Both the position numbers and the translations under genes were made by a program. This document shows, piece by piece, positions 36,433 through 46,418 of a stretch of DNA of 64,000 nt. Within the stretch, counting starts at the first letter, position 1. Each line of letters begins with the position of its first letter. Source of the stretch: Rhodoblastus sp963736175 (GTDB lineage Bacteria; Pseudomonadota; Alphaproteobacteria; Rhizobiales; Beijerinckiaceae); assembly GCA_963736175.1 (NCBI GenBank), contig CAVTNU010000039.1, forward strand, positions 11,928 to 75,927, read 5' to 3'. Under the pieces are notes generated by a model. The model did no database searches and had not been told where the DNA came from. It saw only the letters and a program-made list of their open reading frames with translations.

Positions 36433-37382
36433 GGCGATTTGGAAAAATGGCTGAACACCATATCGGGCGCCGAAAGATTGTGACGCGAGGCGATGCGGCG
36501 GCCCGCCCAGAGTTCGGTGGTCTCGGCGCCGTCGAAATCGAGAATCGGCAATTCGCCCCAACCCTTGCCGCCCTTGGTGCGCCAAGCGACGTGGGCGGCG
36601 TCGGAATTAAACTCGGTGGCGTACATCGAGCGCAGCGCGGCGAAAGGCAGATCGTCCGGCATCGCGTCCGAATAGGTCACGTCGAGCGCGATGCGGTCCT
36701 GATCCACCGTCTTGATCGCCACTTTGGCCCAGCCGCCGCGTTTGAAATTGAGCGTGAAGGTTCGGTTCTGCGGGTCGAAGACGATGTCCTTCAGCGCGAC
36801 GATCGGGCGCTGGTCGGTTTCGACCGGGCCGATCAGGAAGGACGAGCCGTAGGCCGTCCAGCGCATGTCGCCGAAGGGCAGGGGTCGGATGCGCCAATAG
36901 CCGTCCGGCGGATAGAGCACCAGAACCTCTTCGGCGCGTTCGCGATAAAGCACCCAGAGCTGAATGAAGTGAAAGCCGGGTTCGACGTGGTCGCCGACTC
37001 GAACCGGCACGTCGGCGGGGCGCCAGAACGAGGCGTAGTTGTAGCCCGTCAGCCACAGCGTTGGCGTTTCATAAAACGTCTTACGGCGCGCGTCGGCGGG
37101 GAAATGGGGGTCGTGCGTCATGTCGCAGGAGGTGAAATCGGGCGCCCAGTGGTCGGTGACAATGGTGTTGATGAAGGCCGGGTGGACAGCCTGTACCTGC
37201 ATGTGGCGCGCGGTGGGCGAGACGAAGTCCAGCTCGATATTGTCCTTTTCGGCGCAAAGATCGGGCGAGCTTTTGTTGAATACGTTGACGGCCAGCTCCT
37301 TGGCGGGCGGCGGGGCCGCCTGGGCCTGGGCAGGCGCAACGGTCAGGGGCAAAATGAGGGCGACGGCAAGCAAAAAACGCAT
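36429..37382 (-). CDS. Exported protein of unknown function
   Basis: This 317-aa protein has a signal peptide (MRFLLAVALILPLTVAPAQA), so ATG 37382 is preferred over an ATG 11 codons earlier. The mature part is rich in Trp and Tyr (TLWLTGYNYASFWRPADVPV, YPPDGYWRIRPLPFGDMRW) and appears all-beta. I do not recognise a family. It overlaps the DUF1624 gene by 4 bp, so the pair probably work together at the envelope. Confidence 0.65.
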   Translation of the reverse strand: MRFLLAVALILPLTVAPAQAQAAPPPAKELAVNVFNKSSPDLCAEKDNIELDFVSPTARHMQVQAVHPAFINTIVTDHWAPDFTSCDMTHDPHFPADARRKTFYETPTLWLTGYNYASFWRPADVPVRVGDHVEPGFHFIQLWVLYRERAEEVLVLYPPDGYWRIRPLPFGDMRWTAYGSSFLIGPVETDQRPIVALKDIVFDPQNRTFTLNFKRGGWAKVAIKTVDQDRIALDVTYSDAMPDDLPFAALRSMYATEFNSDAAHVAWRTKGGKGWGELPILDFDGAETTELWAGRRIASRHNLSAPDMVFSHFSKSP

Positions 37383-37489
37383 ATTTGTCGGTTCCAGCCA
37401 AATCGGGCGCAACATAGGCGTTTCGCCCCGTCAGGTCGAGCCGGCCTCGAACTCAATTCAGTTCGGGAAAAGCTAGCTTCGTGGGGCCT

Positions 37490-37720
37490 TCACGGCCGCC
37501 GCGCAGCCGGACTCCCATCGCCCCAATCTATTGCCCCCTTGCGCCCCTTGTGTGGCTGATTGTGCGCGCCTTTGGCGCTGCCTTTCAAACCGCCGCGTCC
37601 GATCTGTCCGACGCCAATGCTCTTTGACGGGGACGTTTGATCAAGATATTTTCTGAACGCTGTTGCGGGCGTGGCTAAAAACACGGCGGCCAGAAGAACG
37701 ATCAGGAAGCTGCGGGACAT
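37490..37720 (-). CDS. Small exported basic peptide
   Basis: This 76-aa product has a clear signal peptide (MSRSFLIVLLAAVFLATPATA) followed by a short basic, Gly-rich mature part (KSIGVGQIGRGGLKGSAKGA). GGGAG lies seven bases before ATG 37720. No family is recognised. The small size keeps confidence moderate. Confidence 0.45.
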   Translation of the reverse strand: MSRSFLIVLLAAVFLATPATAFRKYLDQTSPSKSIGVGQIGRGGLKGSAKGAHNQPHKGRKGAIDWGDGSPAARRP

Positions 37721-37879
37721 GGAATGTCTCCCTGACATCGCCGCGCCAACTCATAAAGCTTTATATTATAGCACATATTTAGCCTAAAGCCGGCCGAACC
37801 GGCAAAACTGGCTTCGCGCGCGCGAACCCGTTAAGAAGGAGCCGGAGCGAGCGCCTGGCGCCTCGCAAAAGAGAAACCC

Positions 37880-38968
37880 ATGTCAGAAACTTACGCTTTG
37901 TTCGAGGCGAACGACGAGCAAGCGCGCGTCGGCGTCGAGCGCGCCATCGCCGAGTTGCGCGCCGGCCGGCCTGTCCTCGTCATCGGCTCTTCGACGCGCG
38001 TGATCGCCACCCCCGCTGAAAGCCTCGAACAAGGATGCGCCGAAACCCTTGAAGCGATCGCGCCGGGGCAAGTTCGCCTGATTTTGGCCGCCCCTCGTCT
38101 GCGTCGACTTGGCGCGCCGGCCGAGCGTGTCGAGCCGGGCCTGTTGGAGCTGGCGCAGGTTGATTGCGAGCGCGTGGCGCGTTTGGCGCTCGATCAGAAC
38201 GCGCGGCTCGACGCGCCGGTCCTGCCGGCCAGTCCGCTCGACGAAGCGGCGCTCGATCTGATGCGGCTGGCCTGTTTGCTGCCGGCGGCGGTGCTGGCGG
38301 TCCCGCGGCAGGATGTGAGCGGGCTGGTCGAAGTCCATGCCCGCGACATTCGCGCGTTTCGCGCTCGCAACGTCAGTGGGTTGAAAATCGTCGGCCGGGC
38401 GCCGGTTCCGCTCGAAGGCGCGAAGGAGGCGGAAATTGTCGTGTTTCGGGGCGGTGAGGGCATGCGCGATCAGGCGGCGCTGATGATCGGCAAACCCGAT
38501 TTGGCCGGACCGGTGACAGTGCGCCTGCATTCAGCCTGCCTGACGGGCGACCTGTTCGGCAGCCTGAAATGTGACTGTGGCGACCAATTGCGCCACACCG
38601 CCCGATATATGGCCGAGCATGGCGGCGGCGTGATCCTCTACCTGGATCAGGAAGGACGCGGCAACGGCCTGGCCAACAAGATCAGAGCCTACGCCTTGCA
38701 GGCCAAGGGCTTCGATACGTTCGACGCCGACGAGGCCCTCGGCTACGAGCACGATCAGCGCCGTTTCGGCTTCGCCGCGCGCATGCTTGATCTGCTCGGC
38801 GTTTCGCGCGTGCGGCTGATGACCAATAATCCGGCCAAGATCGAGGCCTTGCGCGCCGCCGGACTGGACGTTTCCGATCAACGCATCCAGGGTCGTCTGC
38901 ATCCGCAGAACGTCAATTACCTCGCCGCCAAACGCGACCGCGCCGGTCATTATCTCGACGTTGATTGA
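37880..38968 (+). CDS. ribA: GTP cyclohydrolase II
   Basis: RibA (362 aa) opens GTP to the first riboflavin precursor. The catalytic domain occupies roughly residues 165-362, with the zinc site in VRLHSACLTGDLFGSLKCDC, the substrate region YLDQEGRGNGLANKI, and LMTNNPAKIEAL. The first 165 residues or so form the extra N-terminal domain typical of alphaproteobacterial RibA; it resembles a degenerate DHBP synthase. It stands apart from other rib genes. The next gene starts 2 bp after its stop. Confidence 0.92.
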   Translation: MSETYALFEANDEQARVGVERAIAELRAGRPVLVIGSSTRVIATPAESLEQGCAETLEAIAPGQVRLILAAPRLRRLGAPAERVEPGLLELAQVDCERVARLALDQNARLDAPVLPASPLDEAALDLMRLACLLPAAVLAVPRQDVSGLVEVHARDIRAFRARNVSGLKIVGRAPVPLEGAKEAEIVVFRGGEGMRDQAALMIGKPDLAGPVTVRLHSACLTGDLFGSLKCDCGDQLRHTARYMAEHGGGVILYLDQEGRGNGLANKIRAYALQAKGFDTFDADEALGYEHDQRRFGFAARMLDLLGVSRVRLMTNNPAKIEALRAAGLDVSDQRIQGRLHPQNVNYLAAKRDRAGHYLDVD

Positions 38969-38970
38969 GC

Positions 38971-41364
38971 ATGCGCCCGCGCACTGACCGACAGCCAGGC
39001 TATTTGCTGGCGCTTGGCTTCTTCAGCCTCGCCAGCCTCTATCTCGCCTGGCCCTGGCTGTCGGGCCAAGTGACCATTCCCTGGGACGCCAAGGCGCATT
39101 TCCAACCGCAACTGACGTTTCTCGCCCATGCGCTGCACAGCGGGCAAAGCCCTTTCTGGACGCCCAATGTCTTCGCCGGCATGCCGCAGATCGCCGATCC
39201 GCAGTCGCTGATCTTTTCGCCGCCGTTTTTCCTGCTGGCGGCGCTCGATCCCGACCCCAGCTTCCAAGCCGCCGACGCCGTGGTTTTCTTGATGCTGACG
39301 TTTGGCGGCGTCGGCCTGATGCTCTATTTCCGCGATCAAGGTTGGCATGCCGCGGGCGCGCTCGTCGCGGCCTTGGCTTTCGCCTACGGCGGCTCCGCCG
39401 CTTGGCGAATCCAGCACATCAGTGAGGTTTTGAGCCTTTGCTGGTTCGGCCTGAGCCTGTTCGCGCTCGCTCGCGCGCTCGATCGTCGTTCAATCGTCTG
39501 GGGCGCGCTGGCCGGGCTGTTTTCCGGACTGATGGTGCTCGGGCGCGATCAGATCGCCTGGTTCTTTGTATTGACGCTCACCGCTTACGTCCTGTGGCGC
39601 GCCTGGAGCGGGCCGGATCGCCTGCGCCGCGCAGCCGGCATGGCCGCGCCTTTGGCGGCGGGGCTGGTCGTCGGCCTGATCGTCGCCGGCCCGGTGCTGT
39701 TGTTGACGATCGAACTGGCGCGCCAGTCCAATCGCAGTGAAATCACGCTGCAGGGCGCCCTTTACGGCTCGCTCCATCCAGCGGCGCTGCTGACCGCTCT
39801 GAGCGCCAATCTTTTCTCCATTCACGGTCCGCAATCGGCCTATTGGGGGCCGCCTTCGACCGCTTGGGGCGTCAGCGATCTCTATCTGGCGCGCAACATG
39901 TCCGAGATCTATTTCGGCGCCCTTCCGGTCATGGCGCTGTTGGCGCTGGGCGTCGGACGCGGCTTCATATGCGCGCGCTCGGTGCGGTTTTTCAGCTTTG
40001 CGACATTGGCGCTGGCGATTTACGGCTTCGGCAAGTATACGCCGGTCTTCGCCGCCCTGTTCAACGTTCCGGGCGCGGATCTGTTCCGCCGCCCCGCTGA
40101 CGCCACGTTTCCGATCGGCGCGTTGTGCGCCCTTCTGGGCGGCTATTGCGTGCATCGCGCCTTTTATTCGCCAGCGCGCAAGCTCGCCCTAGGCGTCCTG
40201 ATCGTGTGTTGCGGATTCGCTGTCGCTCTGGCGCTGGCCTATGCCAAGGATCGTCTGGGCGTCGCGCTCGCGCCGCTTGGCTTTTCGGCGATCTTCGCCG
40301 CCCTGGCGCTCGCCCTGGTGGCCTTCGCGCCGAAACTCTCCGCCCATCCCGCGCGCGCCGTCTTGCTGGCGGGACTGTTGACGACGTTCGATCTATCGCT
40401 CAACAACGCGCCGAACGAATCGACCGGATTGCCGCCGCAGACCTACGATGTCTTGCGGACAGCGACGCAAAACGACACCATCGTCTTTCTGAAACAGGCC
40501 TTGGCGGCGCGCGCGGCGCCCGACCGGCGCGACCGCGTCGAACTCGCGGGCGTCGACTTTCAATGGCCCAACGCCGGGCTCACGCACGGCTTCGATCACG
40601 ATTTGGGCTATAATCCGATCCGCCTGAAAATCTTCTTCGATGCGACGCACGCCAACGATCACGTCGCCACGCCGGAGCAGCGCGTATTCTCGCCGGCCTT
40701 TGCGTCCTACAGGTCGGCGATGGCCAACCTTATTGGTCTGCGTCTGATCGCCACCGGCGTTCCGGTCGAAGAGATAGACAAAAGCTTGCGGCCTGGCGAT
40801 CTGACGCTGCTGGCCCGCACGCGCGACGCTTATATTTATGAAAATCCGAACGCTCTGCCGCGCGTCCTGTTGGCGAGCCGCGCGCTCGCCGCTGACTTCG
40901 CCGCGCTTGAGGCAAACGGCGATTGGCCAGATGTCGATTTCCGCAAGGCGGTTCTGATCGACAGCGCCGATTGTCACGCCAATCCCTCCCTCGATTGCGC
41001 GTCGAAGCCGGCGGCTCTCGCGCAGGCGAGCGCCGGTTCGGCGCGACTGTCGAATTACGCGAATACGCAAGTCGATGTCGACGCCGACGTTCCGGCGGGC
41101 GGCGGATTTCTCGTTCTCAATGATGTCTGGCAAAGCTGGTGGAACGCCGCCGTTGACGGCGCGCCGGCGCCGATCCTGCGCGCCAATCTGATGTTCCGCG
41201 CGGTCGCGGTTCCGCCCGGCCGCCACAGCGTGCGTTTTTCCTTCTCACCTCTGCGTGGTTTGACGGAAGTCTTTTCGGCGGCAGGCGGCGAAACCGACGC
41301 GATGGCGAAAATTTACCAGGAGGGCGGCGAAAAATCTCCGTCGTCATCCCTCTCTCGCCAATGA
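38971..41364 (+). CDS. YfhO-like polytopic membrane protein
   Basis: This 797-aa protein has about 12 membrane helices up to residue 480 and a C-terminal extracytoplasmic domain. Features include WLSGQVTIPWDAKAHFQPQL near the start and a long loop region after NAPNESTGLPPQTYDV. The layout resembles YfhO-type and other GT-C-fold proteins involved in surface glycan modification. The start is ATG 38971; TTG 38965 is in frame. The 3' end overlaps the convergent GumC-like gene by 52 bp. Confidence 0.7.
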   Translation: MRPRTDRQPGYLLALGFFSLASLYLAWPWLSGQVTIPWDAKAHFQPQLTFLAHALHSGQSPFWTPNVFAGMPQIADPQSLIFSPPFFLLAALDPDPSFQAADAVVFLMLTFGGVGLMLYFRDQGWHAAGALVAALAFAYGGSAAWRIQHISEVLSLCWFGLSLFALARALDRRSIVWGALAGLFSGLMVLGRDQIAWFFVLTLTAYVLWRAWSGPDRLRRAAGMAAPLAAGLVVGLIVAGPVLLLTIELARQSNRSEITLQGALYGSLHPAALLTALSANLFSIHGPQSAYWGPPSTAWGVSDLYLARNMSEIYFGALPVMALLALGVGRGFICARSVRFFSFATLALAIYGFGKYTPVFAALFNVPGADLFRRPADATFPIGALCALLGGYCVHRAFYSPARKLALGVLIVCCGFAVALALAYAKDRLGVALAPLGFSAIFAALALALVAFAPKLSAHPARAVLLAGLLTTFDLSLNNAPNESTGLPPQTYDVLRTATQNDTIVFLKQALAARAAPDRRDRVELAGVDFQWPNAGLTHGFDHDLGYNPIRLKIFFDATHANDHVATPEQRVFSPAFASYRSAMANLIGLRLIATGVPVEEIDKSLRPGDLTLLARTRDAYIYENPNALPRVLLASRALAADFAALEANGDWPDVDFRKAVLIDSADCHANPSLDCASKPAALAQASAGSARLSNYANTQVDVDADVPAGGGFLVLNDVWQSWWNAAVDGAPAPILRANLMFRAVAVPPGRHSVRFSFSPLRGLTEVFSAAGGETDAMAKIYQEGGEKSPSSSLSRQ

Positions 41365-42959
41365 GGCCGCGACCGGCGTGGTGGGGGCGGATCGAAATCG
41401 TCATCGTCGTCCGGCTCATAACCGCGCTGACGGCGCCGGGCGAAGGCGTAGCGGCTGGTCGCCTCGGGTCGCGCCGCTTCGGAGAAAAATTCATCGAAGG
41501 CGCGATCGTCTTCCTCTTCGTCCCGTCGTCCGCCCGACGACGCGCGTTGGCGAACCACGCCGTTGCGCCACCCTGACGCTCGCGTCAGACCGACGAGAAG
41601 GCCAACGAAAAGTCCGGCGCTTGCGGCGATCGGCAAGACCAGGAGGGGCAGCGGACTCGACGCCTTGAGCGGCGGACTCGCGGCGGCGATAATCCGCGCC
41701 GGCGGGCTGTCGGCCTCTTGCTGCGCCAGCGAGTCTTCAAGTTTGGAGAATTTGTCGTAGGAGCCACGCGCGACTTCGACATCGCGTTCGAGCTGGCGCA
41801 ACGGCAGATTGTTGCGGCTGGTTTCGTTCGATTGCGCCTTCAGGCGGTCGAGACCATGCGTCAATTGCTGTTCGTTGCCCTGCTCGGTGAGATAATCGTT
41901 CTGCGCCGAAGCGGCGATGCGGTTCAATTCGTCGACCAACAAGGCGCGCACGCGATCGGCTTGCGCTTGCGCTTCAAGCAAAGCGGGGTGGCGTTCGCCT
42001 AAAGTGCGCGCCAGCCGCGCCACCTCGCGTTCGGAGTCGGCCTGTTGGCCGCGCAGACGCTCGATAGTCGGCGATTTCAGCGCCTCGTCCGCGGCGCCCA
42101 CCCGTCCTTCGCGCGCGGCGCGCTGAATCTGATCAAGGCGGGCTTTGGCGGCCGAAACGCGTCCGCGCGCCAGACCGAGCTCGCGCGTCGCTTCCGCGAT
42201 CTGCAGTTCGTTCGAGCGCAGACCGTCCGCGGCGACAATGTGGTTGGCGCTTTTATAGGCTTCGACCTTGGCTTCGGCGAGGGCGATGTCCTTGGCGAGC
42301 TGTTCGAGTTTCTGGCGAACCCAATTGGCGTCGTTCTGCGCGGCCGACACGCGCGCTTCGATTTGATCCTGATTGTAGGCGCGCGCCAGTCCGTTGGCGA
42401 AGTCGGCGGCTTGTTGCGGCGTTCGGGCGGTCGCCGTGATTTCGACGACATAGGTGCGCTCAGGCCGTTTGATGACGAAGGAATCGGCCAACAGTTTGAG
42501 ATCGGCGCCGCCGGGCAGGCTAGGGGCGCCGCCGAGCAGACGCGACAGGAGCCCGCCCTGCGAGCGGTTGAATATCGGGTCGGCGGCGAGGTTTTCGGAT
42601 TTCGCCAACCGCGCCAGAACCGTTTGCGCGGTCAGCAACTTGACCTGGCTGTCGACGGCGAGCGCGTCGCCGACCGGATTTAGCCCGCCCGCCTCCGACA
42701 TCGTGTGGCCAAGACGGGGGTCGAGCAGCAGCGAGGCCGAGGCGGCGTATTTTTTTGGCGCGAGCAATAAATACGCGCCGCCGAGCGCAAGTCCGCTCAG
42801 AAGGCCGATCAGGACCGGCCATCGGCACCGCCACAACAGGCCCAGGACGTCGCCGTCGGCGTGCGTGTCCTCGGCCGCGGGTTGGCGTGCGCGCGCGGCA
42901 AGGCGGCCCGGCGCTGAACGCCGGTAAAATTCGCCCGAATAGCCACTGCTGACGCGCAT
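41313..42959 (-). CDS. GumC/Wzz-type polysaccharide chain-length and export protein
   Basis: This 548-aa inner-membrane polysaccharide co-polymerase has a first membrane helix after residue 48 (WPVLIGLLSGLALGGAYLLL) and a Wzz domain (YAASASLLLDPRLGH). A long periplasmic coiled coil spans about residues 200-400, and a second helix is at LPLLVLPIAASAGLFVGLLV. There is no C-terminal tyrosine kinase domain. The tail is acidic and Pro-rich (EPDDDDDFDPPPPRR). It lies in a same-strand set with the polymerase-like and priming transferase genes. Confidence 0.85.
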   Translation of the reverse strand: MRVSSGYSGEFYRRSAPGRLAARARQPAAEDTHADGDVLGLLWRCRWPVLIGLLSGLALGGAYLLLAPKKYAASASLLLDPRLGHTMSEAGGLNPVGDALAVDSQVKLLTAQTVLARLAKSENLAADPIFNRSQGGLLSRLLGGAPSLPGGADLKLLADSFVIKRPERTYVVEITATARTPQQAADFANGLARAYNQDQIEARVSAAQNDANWVRQKLEQLAKDIALAEAKVEAYKSANHIVAADGLRSNELQIAEATRELGLARGRVSAAKARLDQIQRAAREGRVGAADEALKSPTIERLRGQQADSEREVARLARTLGERHPALLEAQAQADRVRALLVDELNRIAASAQNDYLTEQGNEQQLTHGLDRLKAQSNETSRNNLPLRQLERDVEVARGSYDKFSKLEDSLAQQEADSPPARIIAAASPPLKASSPLPLLVLPIAASAGLFVGLLVGLTRASGWRNGVVRQRASSGGRRDEEEDDRAFDEFFSEAARPEATSRYAFARRRQRGYEPDDDDDFDPPPPRRSRPHWRERDDDGDFSPPSW

Positions 42960-42974
42960 AAACCGGATAAGCCT

Positions 42975-44432
42975 TTATGAAACGCGGCGCCCAACGCCAC
43001 CCGAAGTCGAATATTTATGCAAGAATGGTTGAGAAAGCCCTTCCGGCGCGATTTCCTCGAGGCTGAGCGGGCGCGTGTCGCGGCGCAGGATCAGCAATAT
43101 GACCGCGGCCAGCAGCCCCAGGCCGGTGGATTTGCCGGAAATCGACGTCGACGTGCTGGCGATGACGAAAAAGATCGCGAGCACGGCGCCCGCGCCCACG
43201 CCCGCGGCGCGATAGAGCGCCAGACAATAGGCGGCGATTCCGGTCAGCAGCACGCCGGCGACGATCAGGCCGAATTGCAAGGCGAAAACGATCCAGAAAC
43301 TTTCAATGCCGAATTCCAGCCCTTCGACGCGCTGTATGGTCGCCAGCAATTCCGGGTCGGGCCTCAGCAGCAGTTCCTCCCAGGAAAAGACCTTGAACAG
43401 GTCGAACATGACGAGGCGCGCGTTGGCGCTGCCGGCGTCTTCGGAGAAACGCTGGATCACCGTATCGAAAACGCCGGCTCCATAGGCGCCGGCTAAAGCC
43501 AGAGCCATGCCGATCGCCGCCGCGCCGCCGATCGCGGCCTGAGACGCGCTGAAACGGCGGCGGCCGATGGCGACGTCGAACAGGATCGTCGCGGCTTTCC
43601 AGGCCAGGAAAATATAGGTCAACGCCATGCCGGCGCGCCCGCCGAATGTGGCGAGCGAGATGACGGCGAGGCCCATCGCCGGAAATCTGATGATCGCCGG
43701 GAGCCAGCGCGCGCCGCCCTCGGCGAGGGCGACGACAAAGGCGCTGGTCGTCATCGCGTTGGACAGAGGATGGCCGAGCAACGCGGTGGAGCGATTGTCA
43801 AGCGCCAGCGCGGCGCGCCAATCGAAGATCAAGTCGGTGCGCGAAGGGTCCGCCGACACGTCCGGCGGCAAATCGACGGTGACCAACCGCCATGAGGAGA
43901 CGCCTTCGATCAGACCGACAACGCTGTTGGCGGTGAGAAACAGGCAAAGCAGCAGGCCGAGCCGCCGCGCCGTCGTCTCGTCGAGATCCTCGATAAGCCA
44001 GAACAAGGCGAAGGGGAGCAAAAACGAGTCGAAGAAGGGCGTGATCGGATTTTTGGCGATCAACGCGGCATGCAGGGCGGCTATGGCTACGCCGGCCGCA
44101 AAGAGCAGCAACTCCGGATATCGGGTCAGCTTGGCGCTGATCTGGCGCGCCGGGCTGCGCTCGCTCGCCAGCCGCGCCGCCAAAGCGAGAAATATCGCGA
44201 AACTGCCGGGATGGACTTTTTCGAGGAAGGAGCCGCCGCTCGAGGCGTAATTCTTGAAGCCGAGGCCGTCGAGGGCGAGAGACGACAGCAGAAAGATCGC
44301 CGACACGCCGGCAAAGAGGAGGACATCGGCGACGATGCTCAGCGCCGGCCGCATTCGGGACGGCGACAATTCACCGGCGCGTTCATTGCTGTTGAACGCG
44401 GAACCGAACCGCCCGTATCCATCAAGGCGCAT
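42975..44432 (-). CDS. Polysaccharide polymerase-like membrane protein (VpsF/Wzy type)
   Basis: This 485-aa protein has about 10-12 membrane helices (IVADVLLFAGVSAIFLLSSL, SFWIVFALQFGLIVAGVLL) and a large periplasmic loop near the middle. Its order and context fit VpsF-family or O-antigen polymerase/ligase proteins. I chose ATG 44432 because AGGA lies about eight bases upstream; other in-frame ATGs are 44459 and 44354. It ends 15 bp before the GumC-like gene, so both are likely co-transcribed. Confidence 0.7.
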   Translation of the reverse strand: MRLDGYGRFGSAFNSNERAGELSPSRMRPALSIVADVLLFAGVSAIFLLSSLALDGLGFKNYASSGGSFLEKVHPGSFAIFLALAARLASERSPARQISAKLTRYPELLLFAAGVAIAALHAALIAKNPITPFFDSFLLPFALFWLIEDLDETTARRLGLLLCLFLTANSVVGLIEGVSSWRLVTVDLPPDVSADPSRTDLIFDWRAALALDNRSTALLGHPLSNAMTTSAFVVALAEGGARWLPAIIRFPAMGLAVISLATFGGRAGMALTYIFLAWKAATILFDVAIGRRRFSASQAAIGGAAAIGMALALAGAYGAGVFDTVIQRFSEDAGSANARLVMFDLFKVFSWEELLLRPDPELLATIQRVEGLEFGIESFWIVFALQFGLIVAGVLLTGIAAYCLALYRAAGVGAGAVLAIFFVIASTSTSISGKSTGLGLLAAVILLILRRDTRPLSLEEIAPEGLSQPFLHKYSTSGGVGRRVS

Positions 44433-44668
44433 GGGCCTGTTCCTGCAACTTCGCGCCATGGCGTATTCCTGGAAAGCGCCGGCCTTTTGAACAAGACTAT
44501 GCGGTTGGACGAAGGCGCCGCCAAAAAGACGTCGGTCTTTCAGGGCAAGGCTATTCAGTTGCGGCGAACACGACGCGCGCAGCCGACGCCCGCGGATCGG
44601 CCGACGCGTCCCAATTCAGAAAATTAAGACATCATCAAGCTTAAGGCCGCGTTAACGGCGGCAGCGCG

Positions 44669-46159
44669 TCAATAGGCGTTGGCGTAGGCCTTACGCGAAA
44701 ACACCGTCATGAACAGAATGCGCAGATCGAGCCAAGGCGACCAATTGTCGATGTAATAGAGATCGTGTTCGACGCGGTCGCGGATTTTTTCCTCGGTATT
44801 GAGCTCGCCGCGCAGGCCATTGACCTGCGCCCATCCGGTGATGCCGGGTTTGACGTTATGCCGGCGCGCCGAAAGCGCGATCGAACGTTCGAACATCTGG
44901 TCGTGCGCCAAGGCGTGCGGGCGCGGCCCCACAAGCGACATGTCGCCAAGGATGACGTTGAAGAGCTGCGGCAGTTCATCAATATTGGTGCGGCGGATGA
45001 AGCGGCCGACGCGCGTGATGCGCGCATCGGAACGGCTTACCTGACGCAATTGCGCGTTGTCCTCCATCGTGCTCAGCGAGCGAAATTTCACGATGCGGAA
45101 AGGCACCTGATTGAAGCCGTAGCGGCGTTGCAGAAAGAACGCTGGTCCCGCGCTGTCGAGCTTGATGGCGACGGCGACGAGAAGAAAAAGCGGCGACAAA
45201 ACGATGACGGCGCAGGTCGCGGCGAACAGGTCGAATAGCCGTTTCAACGCGATTTCGCTGATGGACAGCGGGCGTCGGACCAGTTTCAGGCTGGCGATCG
45301 GCCCGATCTTGTCGATGCGCGCGTCGCCAAAGCGGTCGAGCACGCGCTCCGGCCCCAGATGAATGGCCGCCGGAATCCGCATGAAAGCGTCGATGCAGGC
45401 GTCGATTGTTTCCGTTTCGTGCCAGGGCGTGAGAATGTAGATATCGTCCGGACGGAAAATGCGAGCGCTCGCCGCCGCCAGCAACAGGTCTTCGCGGAGC
45501 GTCTTGCGACCGCGCAGCACGGCGGCGCTGACAATATTGATCCCATGCGCCCAGGGCTGATAGCGCTCTGAGAAGACAGTCAATTCTTCTTCATAGCCAA
45601 CGAGAAAAACGCGTCGGGTCAGTACGCCGTTGGCCTTTGCCGCCCTTCGCGCGGCATAGCCCATCGCGGCGCGCACGCCGATCGTCGTCAAGCCGCCGCC
45701 GGCGTAAAAGAGCAAAGCGGCGCCGCGCGATATTTCGGACGAGGTCTTGGAGAGGAAGGCCACCGCCAGACCTCCCAGAAACGACATTGTCCAGATTTCC
45801 AGCGTGCGCCGAATGGAATTGTCATTGTTGAGGAAGCTTTGAAATCCGTCGGCGCCGCGCATCAGATTGGCGGCGGCGAACAGCGCGGTCGTCAGCGCGC
45901 CGATATGCATCGTCATCTCGATCGGCGCGCGCCAGGCGTAAACAGCGCGATGGTAGAAGTCGGCCGTGACGAAGGCGACCGTCAACAGGGCCAAGGTGTC
46001 GAAAAAGAAGGCGAAAACCGAGAACGCCGCGCGCATCGCCGCGCCGTCGGCGCGTGGCAGCGCGTTCGCCCACGACGCTTTGCGCTCGCCAGCCTCCCGC
46101 GAGACGGCGCTGGGGCGATGCTCGATCGCGAGGCCATTGCGCATTCGAATTAAGGACAT
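44669..46159 (-). CDS. Polyprenyl-phosphate sugar-1-phosphate transferase (WcaJ/VpsL type)
   Basis: This 496-aa priming enzyme loads the first sugar phosphate onto undecaprenyl phosphate. The N-terminal half has four or five helices (from AFFFDTLALLTVAFVTADFY) and a CoA-binding-like segment (RRVFLVGYEEELTVF). The catalytic C-terminal part shows ALKRLFDLFAATCAVIVLSP, FRIVKFRSL, RRTNIDELPQLFNVI and GDMSLVGPRPH. Length fits the long WcaJ-like form. It begins the minus-strand set that continues with the polymerase-like and GumC-like genes. Confidence 0.92.
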   Translation of the reverse strand: MSLIRMRNGLAIEHRPSAVSREAGERKASWANALPRADGAAMRAAFSVFAFFFDTLALLTVAFVTADFYHRAVYAWRAPIEMTMHIGALTTALFAAANLMRGADGFQSFLNNDNSIRRTLEIWTMSFLGGLAVAFLSKTSSEISRGAALLFYAGGGLTTIGVRAAMGYAARRAAKANGVLTRRVFLVGYEEELTVFSERYQPWAHGINIVSAAVLRGRKTLREDLLLAAASARIFRPDDIYILTPWHETETIDACIDAFMRIPAAIHLGPERVLDRFGDARIDKIGPIASLKLVRRPLSISEIALKRLFDLFAATCAVIVLSPLFLLVAVAIKLDSAGPAFFLQRRYGFNQVPFRIVKFRSLSTMEDNAQLRQVSRSDARITRVGRFIRRTNIDELPQLFNVILGDMSLVGPRPHALAHDQMFERSIALSARRHNVKPGITGWAQVNGLRGELNTEEKIRDRVEHDLYYIDNWSPWLDLRILFMTVFSRKAYANAY

Positions 46160-46418
46160 GGGTGTTCCATTTTGGAGCGGAAGTATGACAGTTGCAAGCG
46201 CGTCGAATTACCTAGTGGCGACGAAGCAAAGTTCGCGCCGCCGCCGTCGACGGACGCCGCCGCGGCCGGGTCCAGCGGCGCGACCGGCGCTTACAGCTCG
46301 CGCGCTTGCCGGAATGGCCGGAACGGGCCAGATTGCCGGGCGGTCGCATGCCGATCGGCAGTCGGGCGTGGATCGGCGCGTCGCTTGGCCTGGCGGGCGC
46401 CGGGGAGGGAGGCGGAAC

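Noticed and set aside
45966..46418. N-terminal extension of the methyltransferase
   Set aside because: It overlaps the 5' end of the divergent priming transferase and is low-complexity; AGGGAGG marks GTG 46419.
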